36,110 nucleotides of DNA, from contig CP070696.1 of the NCBI GenBank assembly GCA_020353535.1, positions 3,723,411 to 3,759,520 on the forward strand. The letters are read 5' to 3'. Both the position numbers and the translations under genes were made by a program. The notes under the pieces were generated by a model. That model saw nothing but the letters and a program-made list of their open reading frames with translations, searched no databases and was not told where the DNA came from. Shown here in pieces: positions 8,429 through 16,836 of the stretch. How positions within the stretch are numbered: the stretch's first letter is position 1; every line of letters begins with the position of its first letter. Origin of the DNA: Spirochaetaceae bacterium (GTDB taxonomy: Bacteria > Spirochaetota > Spirochaetia > SZUA-6 > DRHE01).

Positions 8429-9610
8429 CTAGTCGACAAGCTCACCAAAGGCCCTCGCCAACTTTCCGCTGTAATCGTAGATGAAAGCCGCACTCTCGAA
8501 GAAGCTGAGGGGTATTTTCAACCCGATCTTTCTGGCAACACGAAAGTTAATAGCCACGTCGGGAGGAGTGACGACTCCCACAGGCAAATCTCCCGGTCGG
8601 ACCTCCCCCTTTAGGATCCTTACGGCATAAATCGCAGCCAGATGGGCATTGTTCCTGCGATCGATGCCAATGGCCAGCACGGCGCTGTCCGCACCCTCTG
8701 TCACGGCATTGGGAACGGAGCTCAGCACGGGTACGGATTCGCAGTACTCACTGACTATATCCATATTCGAAAATACGGCTGTGCTGCTGGTTACCCAAAA
8801 GACCGATTTGGACAGATCGGGATCCGTCTTTTTCATTTCCGCGATGGCTTCGGGGAGCCTCTGAACGAGCTCCAGCCTGGCCGTCTCGCTCGATTCAACC
8901 GCAATATCGATGAAATTCACTCCGATATCCCGGAAGGCGTCTTGAGCCGGAAACACCTCGGTGGCCATGACCTGAGCGTGATTGCGATTGTACAAGAGGC
9001 CGAAATTCACAAGATCCGGCTTCAATCGGAACAGATAATCCTGCTGGATATCCAGTGGAACATTCAGCGAAGTGTAGGCGATGTTGTTCCCGCTGCCGCT
9101 CTCGTAATCTCGAACCTGCTCCAGCATCACGGGATCTTTGTTTGTACAGGTTACCACTGGGATACGGCCTCCGGAATAGTATCTGTGAACGAGGTCGGCG
9201 GATTCGGAGCCCATGGAGAAGATGAGATCGGTCTGCTCTGCCTCAGCGGCCTCCAGTATTTCCAAACCTGTCTGCACATCGTTTGCGAAATTTATGATTG
9301 TGAGATTGGCGTAGATGCCCTGATCCTGAAGAACCCTCAACAGCTCCGTGGCCGCCAGACTGTAGCTCGAAGATTCCTTGGGCACGATCCCGACAATTCT
9401 TTTTGGGATATCCGAATCCTGCTTCCCCCATTTGGGAGTCACCCTCATTTCCGAAGGGTGATCCGCAGAAATCGTCGTTGCCCAGGATTCCAGAACATCC
9501 CCGGGTATTTCCAGCCAGTCTATCGAGATTTCTTGAGATCCCAAGGCCAGGCAGAGGAAAAACAGGACCGCGACCAGAAAAGGGCGGAGGTGTCTCGTTT
9601 TATTATACAT
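8429..9610 (-). CDS. ABC_sub_bind (TrpX-like) family extracytoplasmic binding protein
   Basis: This 393-residue secreted protein has an N-terminal signal peptide (about 1-25, hydrophobic core FLVAVLFFLCLALG, no good lipobox). It then has the two-lobed periplasmic-binding fold of the ABC_sub_bind family. Typical segments are the early IVGIVPKES strand, IFSMGSESADLV, IPVVTCTNKDPV and the C-terminal AVRILKGEVRPGDLPVGVV followed by INFRVARKIGLKIP. Family members such as TrpX bind small, often aromatic, amino acids, but the ligand here cannot be read from sequence. No ABC permease or ATPase gene is adjacent. The next gene is the sensor-MFS protein, which suggests the binding protein presents ligand to that protein rather than to an ABC importer. 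The ATG at 9610 was chosen because the signal peptide follows directly. Confidence 0.85.
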   Translation of the reverse strand: MYNKTRHLRPFLVAVLFFLCLALGSQEISIDWLEIPGDVLESWATTISADHPSEMRVTPKWGKQDSDIPKRIVGIVPKESSSYSLAATELLRVLQDQGIYANLTIINFANDVQTGLEILEAAEAEQTDLIFSMGSESADLVHRYYSGGRIPVVTCTNKDPVMLEQVRDYESGSGNNIAYTSLNVPLDIQQDYLFRLKPDLVNFGLLYNRNHAQVMATEVFPAQDAFRDIGVNFIDIAVESSETARLELVQRLPEAIAEMKKTDPDLSKSVFWVTSSTAVFSNMDIVSEYCESVPVLSSVPNAVTEGADSAVLAIGIDRRNNAHLAAIYAVRILKGEVRPGDLPVGVVTPPDVAINFRVARKIGLKIPLSFFESAAFIYDYSGKLARAFGELVD

Positions 9611-9675
9611 GCCGGTTTCCCCCCAGATCCGAAACTACGGTGCTCGCAAGTGCTGCTATCAAGCTATCATAGAAG

Positions 9676-9721
9676 TTCGCATTTCACAATTCACGGTTTA
9701 TACTCTAAGGAGCTGTGAAAT
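9676..9721 (+). promoter_or_regulatory. Candidate promoter with overlapping inverted repeat upstream of the ECF sigma gene
   Basis: TTCGCA (9676-9681) and TATACT (9699-9704) are 17 bp apart. An exact 8-bp inverted repeat, ATTTCACA (9681-9688) and TGTGAAAT (9714-9721), brackets the -10 box. It could be an operator or a weak hairpin. The match to the -35 consensus is only fair, and the leader to the sigma gene would be about 180 nt. Confidence 0.3.
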
Positions 9722-9893
9722 CGTCAGCCTAGAGCGATCGTTCCGGGCGGCTCGGCGTCGTGGCCGGCTGCAATGAAGATAAAAAGGGCAACCAGCAACT
9801 TTTTCTACCTGGTTAGATTCATCATTTGGGAAAATTTACGCAGAGGCTGACAGAATCCGTCTCATCGAATAAAGTTCACTGAGGAGCAGCTTC

Positions 9894-10664
9894 ATGGTGA
9901 AACACGAGTTCGAAACGCTTGTGCGAGATTACAGTCCGAAGGTCTACAACATTTCCTACCGTATCACCGGAAACCGCCAGGATGCCGAGGACGTGACCCA
10001 GGAGACGTTTTTGCAGGTACACCGCAATCTGGAACGCTTCCGCGGCGAGAGTGCGATCTACACCTGGATCTATCGGATAGCGGTCAACACCAGTCTCCAG
10101 TGCAAACGCAGGATTGACAAGATCTACATCGACTCCCTGGATGAAACCATCGCCCAGTTCAGAGAAGATGTTCCTCAGGAGGTGAAGCAGTGGGCAAACG
10201 ATCCCGAGACCCGATATCTCTACGATGAGCTATTGGGGGAGGTCCAGAAGGCCTGTTATCACTTCATCACTTTCCGCCTGACCGATGAGCAGCGGGTGGT
10301 CTACATACCGCGGGTGCTGCTCGACTTTTCACTGGATGACATTGCTGCGGTGTTGCAGATCGAAAAGAACACGGTCAAGGCGCGCCTGCAAAGGGCAAAA
10401 ACTGCTCTGGGCGCCTATTTCTCCGGGCGCTGTCAATGGATTGAAGGAAGCGGGAACTGCAGCTGTGAGTGCGGGCTTGGTTTCGCGCTGTCGGTTGCCC
10501 CGGAGATCCTCAGGCGTCTGAAAAACCTCCCTCCCGACGAGGCTATAAGAACCACAGTCCGAAAAACCGTCGGAAAGGTGATCGACATCGACCAGATCTA
10601 TGGGGAGCTCCCCCTGGAGGAGTTCCAGACCGAGGCGCTGGAGAGCTACCTGAAGGGCGCTTAG
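9894..10664 (+). CDS. ECF-type RNA polymerase sigma factor with Cys-rich C-terminal extension
   Basis: The 256-residue protein has sigma region 2 at about 8-75 (DAEDVTQETFLQVHRNLERF, then YTWIYRIAVNT) and sigma region 4 at about 133-175 (SLDDIAAVLQIEKNTVKARL). These direct RNA polymerase to -10 and -35 elements. Most ECF factors end near residue 190. This one has about 75 more residues, opening with C180-x8-C189-x-C191-x-C193, a possible metal- or redox-sensing site. The remainder is helical (PEILRRLKNLPPDE). No anti-sigma gene flanks it, so the tail may regulate activity itself. The ATG at 9894 has a good GAGGAG ribosome-binding site. Target genes are unknown. Confidence 0.92.
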   Translation: MVKHEFETLVRDYSPKVYNISYRITGNRQDAEDVTQETFLQVHRNLERFRGESAIYTWIYRIAVNTSLQCKRRIDKIYIDSLDETIAQFREDVPQEVKQWANDPETRYLYDELLGEVQKACYHFITFRLTDEQRVVYIPRVLLDFSLDDIAAVLQIEKNTVKARLQRAKTALGAYFSGRCQWIEGSGNCSCECGLGFALSVAPEILRRLKNLPPDEAIRTTVRKTVGKVIDIDQIYGELPLEEFQTEALESYLKGA

Positions 10665-10777
10665 CCCTCGTGCAACCAAGTTCAAGCCACCCGCACCTAA
10701 ACTCCGTATTTTAATTACCTCCAAGCCGTAAATTTTCCCCTAATCAGTCATCCAATATATCAGAGAGGAGATGAAGG

Positions 10778-11232
10778 ATGAACTATTCCGTTAGAATCGA
10801 CGAGTCCCGATGCGTAGACTGTGGTGCCTGCACCCGTGAATGCCAGCGCCATCTGCCGGTGTATCGTGAATCCACATCAGCTATGAACGCTCTGGAGTGC
10901 ATCGGCTGCCTGCACTGCTTCGCTGTTTGTCCCCAAGGTGCGATTTCTGTGAATTTTGGCGATGCCAATGAACACGCGGAGGAATGGGCGAAAACAAAGC
11001 CGTTGTTCGATCTGTTCGCCCCGCAGAGTCCATGGGGCTTGGTACTTGCTTCGTTTCTCTCGCACAAAACGCGATCAACTCGAGCCGAAATTTGAAGGGA
11101 ATGATAGGCTTGGATCCGAGAACTCAGGTTCATGCGGTGGTGGTACTCGGCTACCCCGCCGTGCGCTTTCAACGAGGGATTCCCCGGAGGCCGATTCCGG
11201 TCACCCGGCTCAATCAGAGCGAGGCTCGCTAA
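10778..11232 (+). pseudogene. Ferredoxin-nitroreductase fusion gene broken by internal deletion and frameshift
   Basis: The 5' part (10778 to about 11020) encodes two [4Fe-4S] motifs, CVDCGACTRECQ and CIGCLHCFAVCPQGAI, after a strong ribosome-binding site (AGAGGAG). In this frame the protein then degenerates and stops at 11095 (105 residues). In another frame, from about 11027 to 11232, a clear nitroreductase C-terminus appears: ESMGLGTCFVSL, then VHAVVVLGYPAVRFQRG. Ferredoxin-nitroreductase proteins normally have roughly 100 or more residues between these parts, including the FMN-binding RRSxR segment, which is missing. The gene has therefore lost its centre out of frame. The 105-residue ferredoxin-like product could still be made. 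Confidence 0.75.
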
Positions 11233-11399
11233 CTCCGAGGGACCATGGCAAAATGATGACAAAGGGCGTGGGATTGCCTCGGCGATCGAAGCGGCTTATG
11301 CTGATGTATGAGGCGATCAGCTGCAGAGACGGATAGGTAGCTGTAATGATCCGATGGCCTGCCGTTACTGCGCAGCTATGAGGAGAGGAACAGAAGGTT

Positions 11400-13109
11400 A
11401 TGCCCAAACGAGAGTACCGCTGCCGAAAAGTTGTCGGAGGGGTGGGAGAAGGACCGGCGCTTGTAGCTGACACGAGGATCTCCTTTTGGGGAGGATTCGA
11501 TCCCAATAGCGGCCGCATCATCGAGGTTGGCAATCCGCTGGAGGGCAGGGCCATTGACGGCTCGATCATGGTATTCCGGTCCACAAAGGGAAGTTCGGGT
11601 ACCTCGAGAGTGCTCCGACTTGCCAGGAGCGCTGGTCATTTCCCTGCGGCTTTCATCAACAACGAACTTGACGAGCTCAGTGTGCTTACCTGCGTAGCTC
11701 AACGACTTCCGATGGTCATCGACTTCGAGAGTGATCCCTTCACCGACCTAACAAACGGAGAGTGGCTGCGGGTTGATGCGGACAGAGGCTTCGTGACTGC
11801 GGGAATTCCGGAGGGAGAGAGGCTGCCGGGCATCCGCAGCCCGGCCGACGACGCCTTTTCGGTTGAGATGGAGCTGACGGCGGAACAGTGGGCTATGCTC
11901 CGGGGTGAAGCGGGACCTGATTGCGCCGAGTATCTGAGAACCCTCATCCATTGGGGACAGGCCTGCGGAGCACGGCGGTTACTGCGGGTGGAAAACGTAA
12001 TGCCTAGCGCACTCGACGTCCCCGATCGCTCTATGGGGGATGTGCCCTACCAGCTCATCCAGGAGAACATAGACTATACAAAGAGTTGTCTGCGAAACGA
12101 TGTGCGAGCAACAGCTTTCAGCCACATCGCCAGCATGGACCTCCGCAGGGTTGAGAAATTCGGCTCCGACCAGCGCCAGGTTCCGGACCAGGCGGCTTTG
12201 ATCGACATGGCCCATAATATCGGGCTGTGCCTCACATGGTCTTGTGCTCCCTACCTCCTAGGAAACGTGCCTGTTAAGGGCCAGATCTGCGCCTGGACCG
12301 AATCCCATGCCGTAGTTTACATAAACTCGATCCTGGGGGCCAGAACAACCCGCCATGGTAACGAGAGCTCGGTGGCGGCCATGGCCACCGGTTGGGTTCC
12401 GGAGTTCGGTGTTCTCTTAACCGAGAACCGACGGGCACGGATTCTCATTCACGTGGCGTGTGGGCTAGAGAACGATGCCGACTGGGGATGCCTGGGATTC
12501 TTTGCCGGTAAGGCGGGAGGATTGCGAATACCGGCTTTCACCGGTCTGCCCTCCCCTCGCCTCGAAGCCGCCCGCCAGTTGTCTGCGGCGCTGGCCACCT
12601 CCGGAGGGGCTGCGATGTTCCATATCGCCGGAGTAACCCCCGAATCTCCAACTCTCGAGGCGGCACTCCAGGACAGAGAGCCTGAAGATACTTACACCTT
12701 CGGACGCAAAGAACTGTCGCGTATGTACAATGAGCTGAGAACCACCACCGGCTCCGATGTGGATCTGGTTTACTTCGGATGCCCACATGCGACGCTGCAG
12801 GAAGTTGTGGAGGTGGCCGTGGCTATCCGGGGAAGGCGAGTACACAAGCGAGTGACATTGGTCGTTTCAATGTCATACGCCGTAGAAATGCAGGCCCGGA
12901 GGCTCGGCTTCATTCAAGAGATCGAGGAAGCCGGGGGATTTATAATGACCGATACCTGCCCTACCAATGTTTTCTGGCCGCCCTGCCGGCGCATGGCGAC
13001 TCCTTCCGTGAAGACCTGCTATTACGCGCAGAATCTGCTGGGGTGTGAGGGGTATCTAGCTGCCCTGCCCGATTGTATTCGGATCGCCGAGACAGGCAGG
13101 ATCGCCTAG
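11400..13109 (+). CDS. Aconitase X (AcnX), small swivelling and large domains fused
   Basis: The 569-residue protein joins the two parts of aconitase X. The small swivelling domain (DUF126 type, about 10-135) contains GPALVADTRISFWGGFDP and the GRAIDGSIMVFRSTKGSSG loop. The large catalytic domain (DUF521 type, about 150-569) contains TWSCAPYLLGNVP, the YINSILGARTTRHG segment and TDTCPTNVFWPP near the end. Conserved Cys residues in these segments are expected to hold the iron or Fe-S centre. Bacterial AcnX proteins that have been studied dehydrate cis-3- or trans-3-hydroxy-L-proline, while archaeal relatives act in a modified mevalonate pathway. No proline racemase or other hydroxyproline gene is adjacent, so the substrate is uncertain. 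AGAAGG lies just before the ATG. Confidence 0.9.
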   Translation: MPKREYRCRKVVGGVGEGPALVADTRISFWGGFDPNSGRIIEVGNPLEGRAIDGSIMVFRSTKGSSGTSRVLRLARSAGHFPAAFINNELDELSVLTCVAQRLPMVIDFESDPFTDLTNGEWLRVDADRGFVTAGIPEGERLPGIRSPADDAFSVEMELTAEQWAMLRGEAGPDCAEYLRTLIHWGQACGARRLLRVENVMPSALDVPDRSMGDVPYQLIQENIDYTKSCLRNDVRATAFSHIASMDLRRVEKFGSDQRQVPDQAALIDMAHNIGLCLTWSCAPYLLGNVPVKGQICAWTESHAVVYINSILGARTTRHGNESSVAAMATGWVPEFGVLLTENRRARILIHVACGLENDADWGCLGFFAGKAGGLRIPAFTGLPSPRLEAARQLSAALATSGGAAMFHIAGVTPESPTLEAALQDREPEDTYTFGRKELSRMYNELRTTTGSDVDLVYFGCPHATLQEVVEVAVAIRGRRVHKRVTLVVSMSYAVEMQARRLGFIQEIEEAGGFIMTDTCPTNVFWPPCRRMATPSVKTCYYAQNLLGCEGYLAALPDCIRIAETGRIA

Positions 13110-13166
13110 ACGATTATGACATAGCCTCTCGAAGCGATCCTTCTTGCACAAGTATCTGGAGTGGGA

Positions 13167-16100
13167 TCAGGCCCGATCGGCCAGATACTTGAAGTAGCTG
13201 TACTTCTCCTTTGCGTCCACCCGCGCCTGGGCAAGGAACCTCTCCGCCCGGTCGGGATGGGCGTCCCGCAGCGAACGGAAGCGGATCTCCCGGTACATGT
13301 ACTCCTCGATATCCACCGATGGTTCCTTGCAGTCCAGACTCAAGGGATTCTTGCCCTCCTCCTTCAAGGAAGGATTGAAGCGGAATAGCAGCCAGGCTCC
13401 TGAGTCCACGGCCAGCTTCTGCTGGCGGATGCCGTAGCGCAGGTTGTAGCCATGGGCGATACAGGGGCTGTAGGCGATGATCAGCGACGGTCCCGGATAG
13501 CTCTCCGCCTCCAGGAACGCCCTTATCGTATGAATACGGTTGGCGCCGACAGCCACGCTGGCCACGTAGACATTGCCGTAGGTCATGACCATCAGGCCCA
13601 GGTCCTTCTTGCTCAACGGCTTGCCCGCGGCGGCGAACTTGGCGATGGCCCCGAGGGGGGTTGCCTTGGACATCTGGCCTCCGGTGTTGGAGTACACCCC
13701 GGTGTCCAATACCAGGATATTGACATCCCGTCCGGAGGCGAGAACATGGTCCAGCCCGCCGTAGCCGATGTCGTAGGCCCAGCCGTCGCCGCCGAAGGCC
13801 CAGACGGATTTCTTCACCAGGTAGTCGACCACCGACAGCAGGTGTTTGGCCTCCTCGCTCTTGGACTTGGCCAAACTTGCCTTGATCTTTTCCACCCGGG
13901 CACGCTGGGCTTCGATCCCCTCCTGGGTGCTCTGGTCGGCGCCGCGGATCTCCTGGGCCAACCCCTTGTCCACCAGCCCGGATTTTTCCGCAGCTAGGAC
14001 CAACTCATGGGCGTATTCTGCCATTTTGTCCGCGTTCAGGCGCATGCCGAAGGCGAACTCGGCGGCATCCTCGAACAACGAATTGTTCCAGGTCGGCCCC
14101 CTGCCGTCAGCCCGAACCGTGTACGGTGTGTTGGGCAGGTTCCCGCCGTAGATCGATGAACAACCCGTGGCGTTGCCGATGATCATCCTGTCGCCGAACA
14201 GCTGGCTGGTCAGCTTGACGTAGGGCGTCTCCCCGCACCCCGAGCAGGCTCCGGAGAACTCGAACAGAGGCCGGACCAACTGGGATCCCTTGATGGTATT
14301 GCGCTTGACGAGTTTCTCATCCACCTCAGGGATTTCGAGGAAAAAGTCCCAGTTTTCCCTCTCCTGATCCCGCAGCGGCATCTGAGCGGCCAAGTTGATC
14401 GCTTTGCGACCGGTCTTCTCGCCGTCCTTTTTCTCCTGAGCCGGACAGATCTCAACACACAGTCCGCAGCCCGTGCAGTCCTCCGGAGCGACCTGGACAG
14501 TGAACTTCATGCCCTCGAACTCTTTGCCACGGGCGTCGGCTGACTTGAAGGCTGCAGGGGCTTTCTTCAAATGCTTGGGGTCGTAGGCTTTCATGCGTAT
14601 AACCCCGTGGGGACAGATCAAAGAGCACTCACCACATTGGATGCACACCTCCGTCTCCCAAACCGGGATCTCCTCACCAATGTTGCGCTTCTCGTACTGG
14701 GTGGTACCGGTAGGGTAGGTGCCGTCATCGGGCAGCTTGGAAACGGGCAGCTGCTCTCCCCGTCCCGCGATGATCTCTCCGATCACCTCTTTGACGAAGG
14801 GCGGCGCGTCTTCCGGAGCCGCGGGTGCCATGTGGATGTCCCCTTCGGTCTGCTTGGGATAGTCCACCTTCTGGATAGCCTTGCGGGCTGTTTCCACGGC
14901 CCGCATGTTCATATCCACGATATCCTGGCCCTTGTTTCCGTAGGTGTCCTCAACCGCATCCCCGATCAGCTTGACCGCCTTGTCCTCCGGGAGTACCCCG
15001 GAGATGAGGAAGAAAGCTGTCTGCATGATCGTGTTGATCCTGCCCCCCAAACCAACCTCCTCGGCGATCTTCAGGGCGTCGATCACGTAGAATTTCAGGC
15101 TTTTGTCGATGACCTGTTGCTGGACCTCCACCGGCAGTTGCCCCCAGATCTCGTCCTTGTCGAACGAGGAGGCCAGCAGGAAGGTCCCGCCCTTCTCGGC
15201 GGCGGAGAGCATATCGAATTTCTCCAGAAAGCTGAACTTGTGGCAGGCCACGAAATTGGCCTTCTGAATCAGGTAGGAGCTCTTGATCGGCTGCTTGCCG
15301 AAGCGCAGGTGGCTGACCGTGCGGGCTCCGGATTTCTTCGAATCGTAGACGAAGTACCCTTGCGCGTAGTTGTCCGTAGCCTTGCCGATGATCTTTATCG
15401 AGTTCTTGTTGGCCCCTACGGTGCCATCGGCACCGAGCCCGAAAAACAACGCCCGATGTACGCCCTCGGTTTCCGTGGAGAAATCCTCATCCCAATCCAG
15501 GCTGGTCTTGGTCACGTCGTCCCGGATGCCGATAGTGAAGTGGTTCTTCGGTGTTCTCTCTTTCAGGTTGTCGAGCACGGCTTTGGCCATTCCGGGATTG
15601 AACTCGTGGCTTCCCAGACCGTAGCGACCGCCCACCGTGGCCGGATAATTCTTTATCTTGATCCCGTTGTCACTCATGGCCTCGCCAATGGCGGTACGCA
15701 CATCCTCGTACAGTGGCTCACCGATGGCGCCGGGTTCCTTGGTCCGGTCCAGCACGGCGATGGCCTTGACGGTCTCAGGCAGTGCTTTGACGAAATGCTC
15801 GACGCTGAACGGTCGGAACAGGCGGACCTTGATCAGCCCTACTTTTTCTCCCTTGTCGACTAGATAGCTCACCGTCTCGTCCATGGCTTCGGCGCCCGAG
15901 CCCATCATGACCACGACCCGCTCCGCCTCTGGCGCACCTACATAGTCGAAGAGGTGATACTGCCGGCCCACGATCTTGGCGAACTTGTTCATGGCCTTTT
16001 CCACGATCTTCGGGATTGCCAGATAGTACTTGTTCACTCCTTCCCGTGCAGTGAAAAACACATCCGGATTCTGGGAGGTCCCCTTCAGCACCGGGCGATC

Positions 16101-16730
16101 CGGACTCATGCCGCGGGCTTTGTGAGCCCGGACCAGATCCGGGTCGATCATCCCCTGCATATCCTCGTAGGTCAGTTCTTCGACCTTGGCTACCTCACTG
16201 GAGACGCGAAATCCGTCGAAGAAGTGCAAAAACGGCACCCGCGTCTCCAGGGTCGAAGCCTGGGCGATGAGGGCGAAATCCATGACTTCCTGAACGGAAC
16301 CTGAGGCAAGCATGGCCCATCCCGTGGAGCGGGCAGCCATGACATCACTGTGATCGCCGAAGATGGACAGGGCCTGGGCAGCCACCGCCCGGGCGGCGAT
16401 GTGAAACACCGTGGGCAGAAGCTCCCCGGCAATCTTGAACATGTTCGGAATCATGAGCAAAAGCCCTTGAGAGGCGGTAAAGGTGGTGGTCAACGCCCCG
16501 GTAACCAGGGAACCGTGCACAGCTCCTGCGGCACCCGCTTCGGATTGCATCTCCACTACAACGGGGACGGTCCCGAAAATATTCTTCCGCCCGCCGGCGG
16601 AGTACTCATCGGCGAGCTCTCCCATCGCCGAGGAGGGTGTAATCGGATAGATGGCGATTACTTCGTTGGTGGCATGAGCCACGTAAGAGGCGGCCGTATT
16701 GCCGTCGATCGTTACCATTTTACGTGCCAT
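13167..16730 (-). CDS. nifJ: Pyruvate:ferredoxin (flavodoxin) oxidoreductase
   Basis: This homodimeric cytoplasmic enzyme converts pyruvate and CoA to acetyl-CoA, CO2 and reduced ferredoxin, the main low-potential electron source of fermenting anaerobes. At 1187 residues it is the full single-chain form. It begins with IDGNTAASYVAHATNEVIAI (domain I) and carries two ferredoxin-type motifs (CIQCGECSLICP at about 694, CTGCGLCVEICP at about 751). Cysteines for the proximal cluster are in SGACSGCGETP and GNATGCSSIYGG. The thiamine diphosphate site is GDGWAYDIGYGGLDH at about 978. The start has the ribosome-binding site AAAGGATG. It has its own promoter and faces AcnX tail to tail. Its neighbours upstream are the receiver and kinases of the hydrogenase operon, which suits a shared redox role. 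Confidence 0.97.
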   Translation of the reverse strand: MARKMVTIDGNTAASYVAHATNEVIAIYPITPSSAMGELADEYSAGGRKNIFGTVPVVVEMQSEAGAAGAVHGSLVTGALTTTFTASQGLLLMIPNMFKIAGELLPTVFHIAARAVAAQALSIFGDHSDVMAARSTGWAMLASGSVQEVMDFALIAQASTLETRVPFLHFFDGFRVSSEVAKVEELTYEDMQGMIDPDLVRAHKARGMSPDRPVLKGTSQNPDVFFTAREGVNKYYLAIPKIVEKAMNKFAKIVGRQYHLFDYVGAPEAERVVVMMGSGAEAMDETVSYLVDKGEKVGLIKVRLFRPFSVEHFVKALPETVKAIAVLDRTKEPGAIGEPLYEDVRTAIGEAMSDNGIKIKNYPATVGGRYGLGSHEFNPGMAKAVLDNLKERTPKNHFTIGIRDDVTKTSLDWDEDFSTETEGVHRALFFGLGADGTVGANKNSIKIIGKATDNYAQGYFVYDSKKSGARTVSHLRFGKQPIKSSYLIQKANFVACHKFSFLEKFDMLSAAEKGGTFLLASSFDKDEIWGQLPVEVQQQVIDKSLKFYVIDALKIAEEVGLGGRINTIMQTAFFLISGVLPEDKAVKLIGDAVEDTYGNKGQDIVDMNMRAVETARKAIQKVDYPKQTEGDIHMAPAAPEDAPPFVKEVIGEIIAGRGEQLPVSKLPDDGTYPTGTTQYEKRNIGEEIPVWETEVCIQCGECSLICPHGVIRMKAYDPKHLKKAPAAFKSADARGKEFEGMKFTVQVAPEDCTGCGLCVEICPAQEKKDGEKTGRKAINLAAQMPLRDQERENWDFFLEIPEVDEKLVKRNTIKGSQLVRPLFEFSGACSGCGETPYVKLTSQLFGDRMIIGNATGCSSIYGGNLPNTPYTVRADGRGPTWNNSLFEDAAEFAFGMRLNADKMAEYAHELVLAAEKSGLVDKGLAQEIRGADQSTQEGIEAQRARVEKIKASLAKSKSEEAKHLLSVVDYLVKKSVWAFGGDGWAYDIGYGGLDHVLASGRDVNILVLDTGVYSNTGGQMSKATPLGAIAKFAAAGKPLSKKDLGLMVMTYGNVYVASVAVGANRIHTIRAFLEAESYPGPSLIIAYSPCIAHGYNLRYGIRQQKLAVDSGAWLLFRFNPSLKEEGKNPLSLDCKEPSVDIEEYMYREIRFRSLRDAHPDRAERFLAQARVDAKEKYSYFKYLADRA

Positions 16731-16741
16731 GAAGTCATCCT

Positions 16742-16797
16742 TTGTGAAATATTGTGGGAATACGACTCAGTATAGAGGGAAAGCCCGGGATTGGCAA
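16742..16797 (-). promoter_or_regulatory. nifJ promoter with Rex-like half-site
   Basis: On the minus strand TTGCCA (16797-16792) and TATACT (16774-16769) are exactly 17 bp apart, a near-consensus sigma70-type promoter. Transcription would begin near 16762. Just downstream, the plus strand reads TTGTGAAATATT (16742-16753), which matches one half of the Rex (NADH/NAD+ sensor) operator. The other half is poorly matched, so repression by Rex is only a suggestion. Confidence 0.6.
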
Positions 16798-16836
16798 GGC
16801 ATTCGGCAAAAGCGCCGGTGCTAAGACCCTGAATGT

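Noticed and set aside
8642..9718. Open frame of 358 codons on the plus strand
   Set aside because: It is antisense to the ABC_sub_bind gene, and its product is low-similarity and lacks a ribosome-binding site.
9681..9721. CRP site
   Set aside because: The half-sites are in outward order (TCACA...TGTGA) and 25 bp apart, not the TGTGA-N6-TCACA of CRP.
11233..11399. Possible small gene between the broken nitroreductase and acnX
   Set aside because: A short stretch reads GRGIASAIEAAYADV then stops; too short and unlike anything I can name. It may be a further remnant.
14571..15863. Open frame of 430 codons on the plus strand
   Set aside because: It is antisense to nifJ with no recognisable domain; nifJ motifs account for the region.
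16798..16836. Intrinsic terminator after the receiver gene
   Set aside because: Only a very short GC stem with no following T-tract on the minus strand; not convincing.
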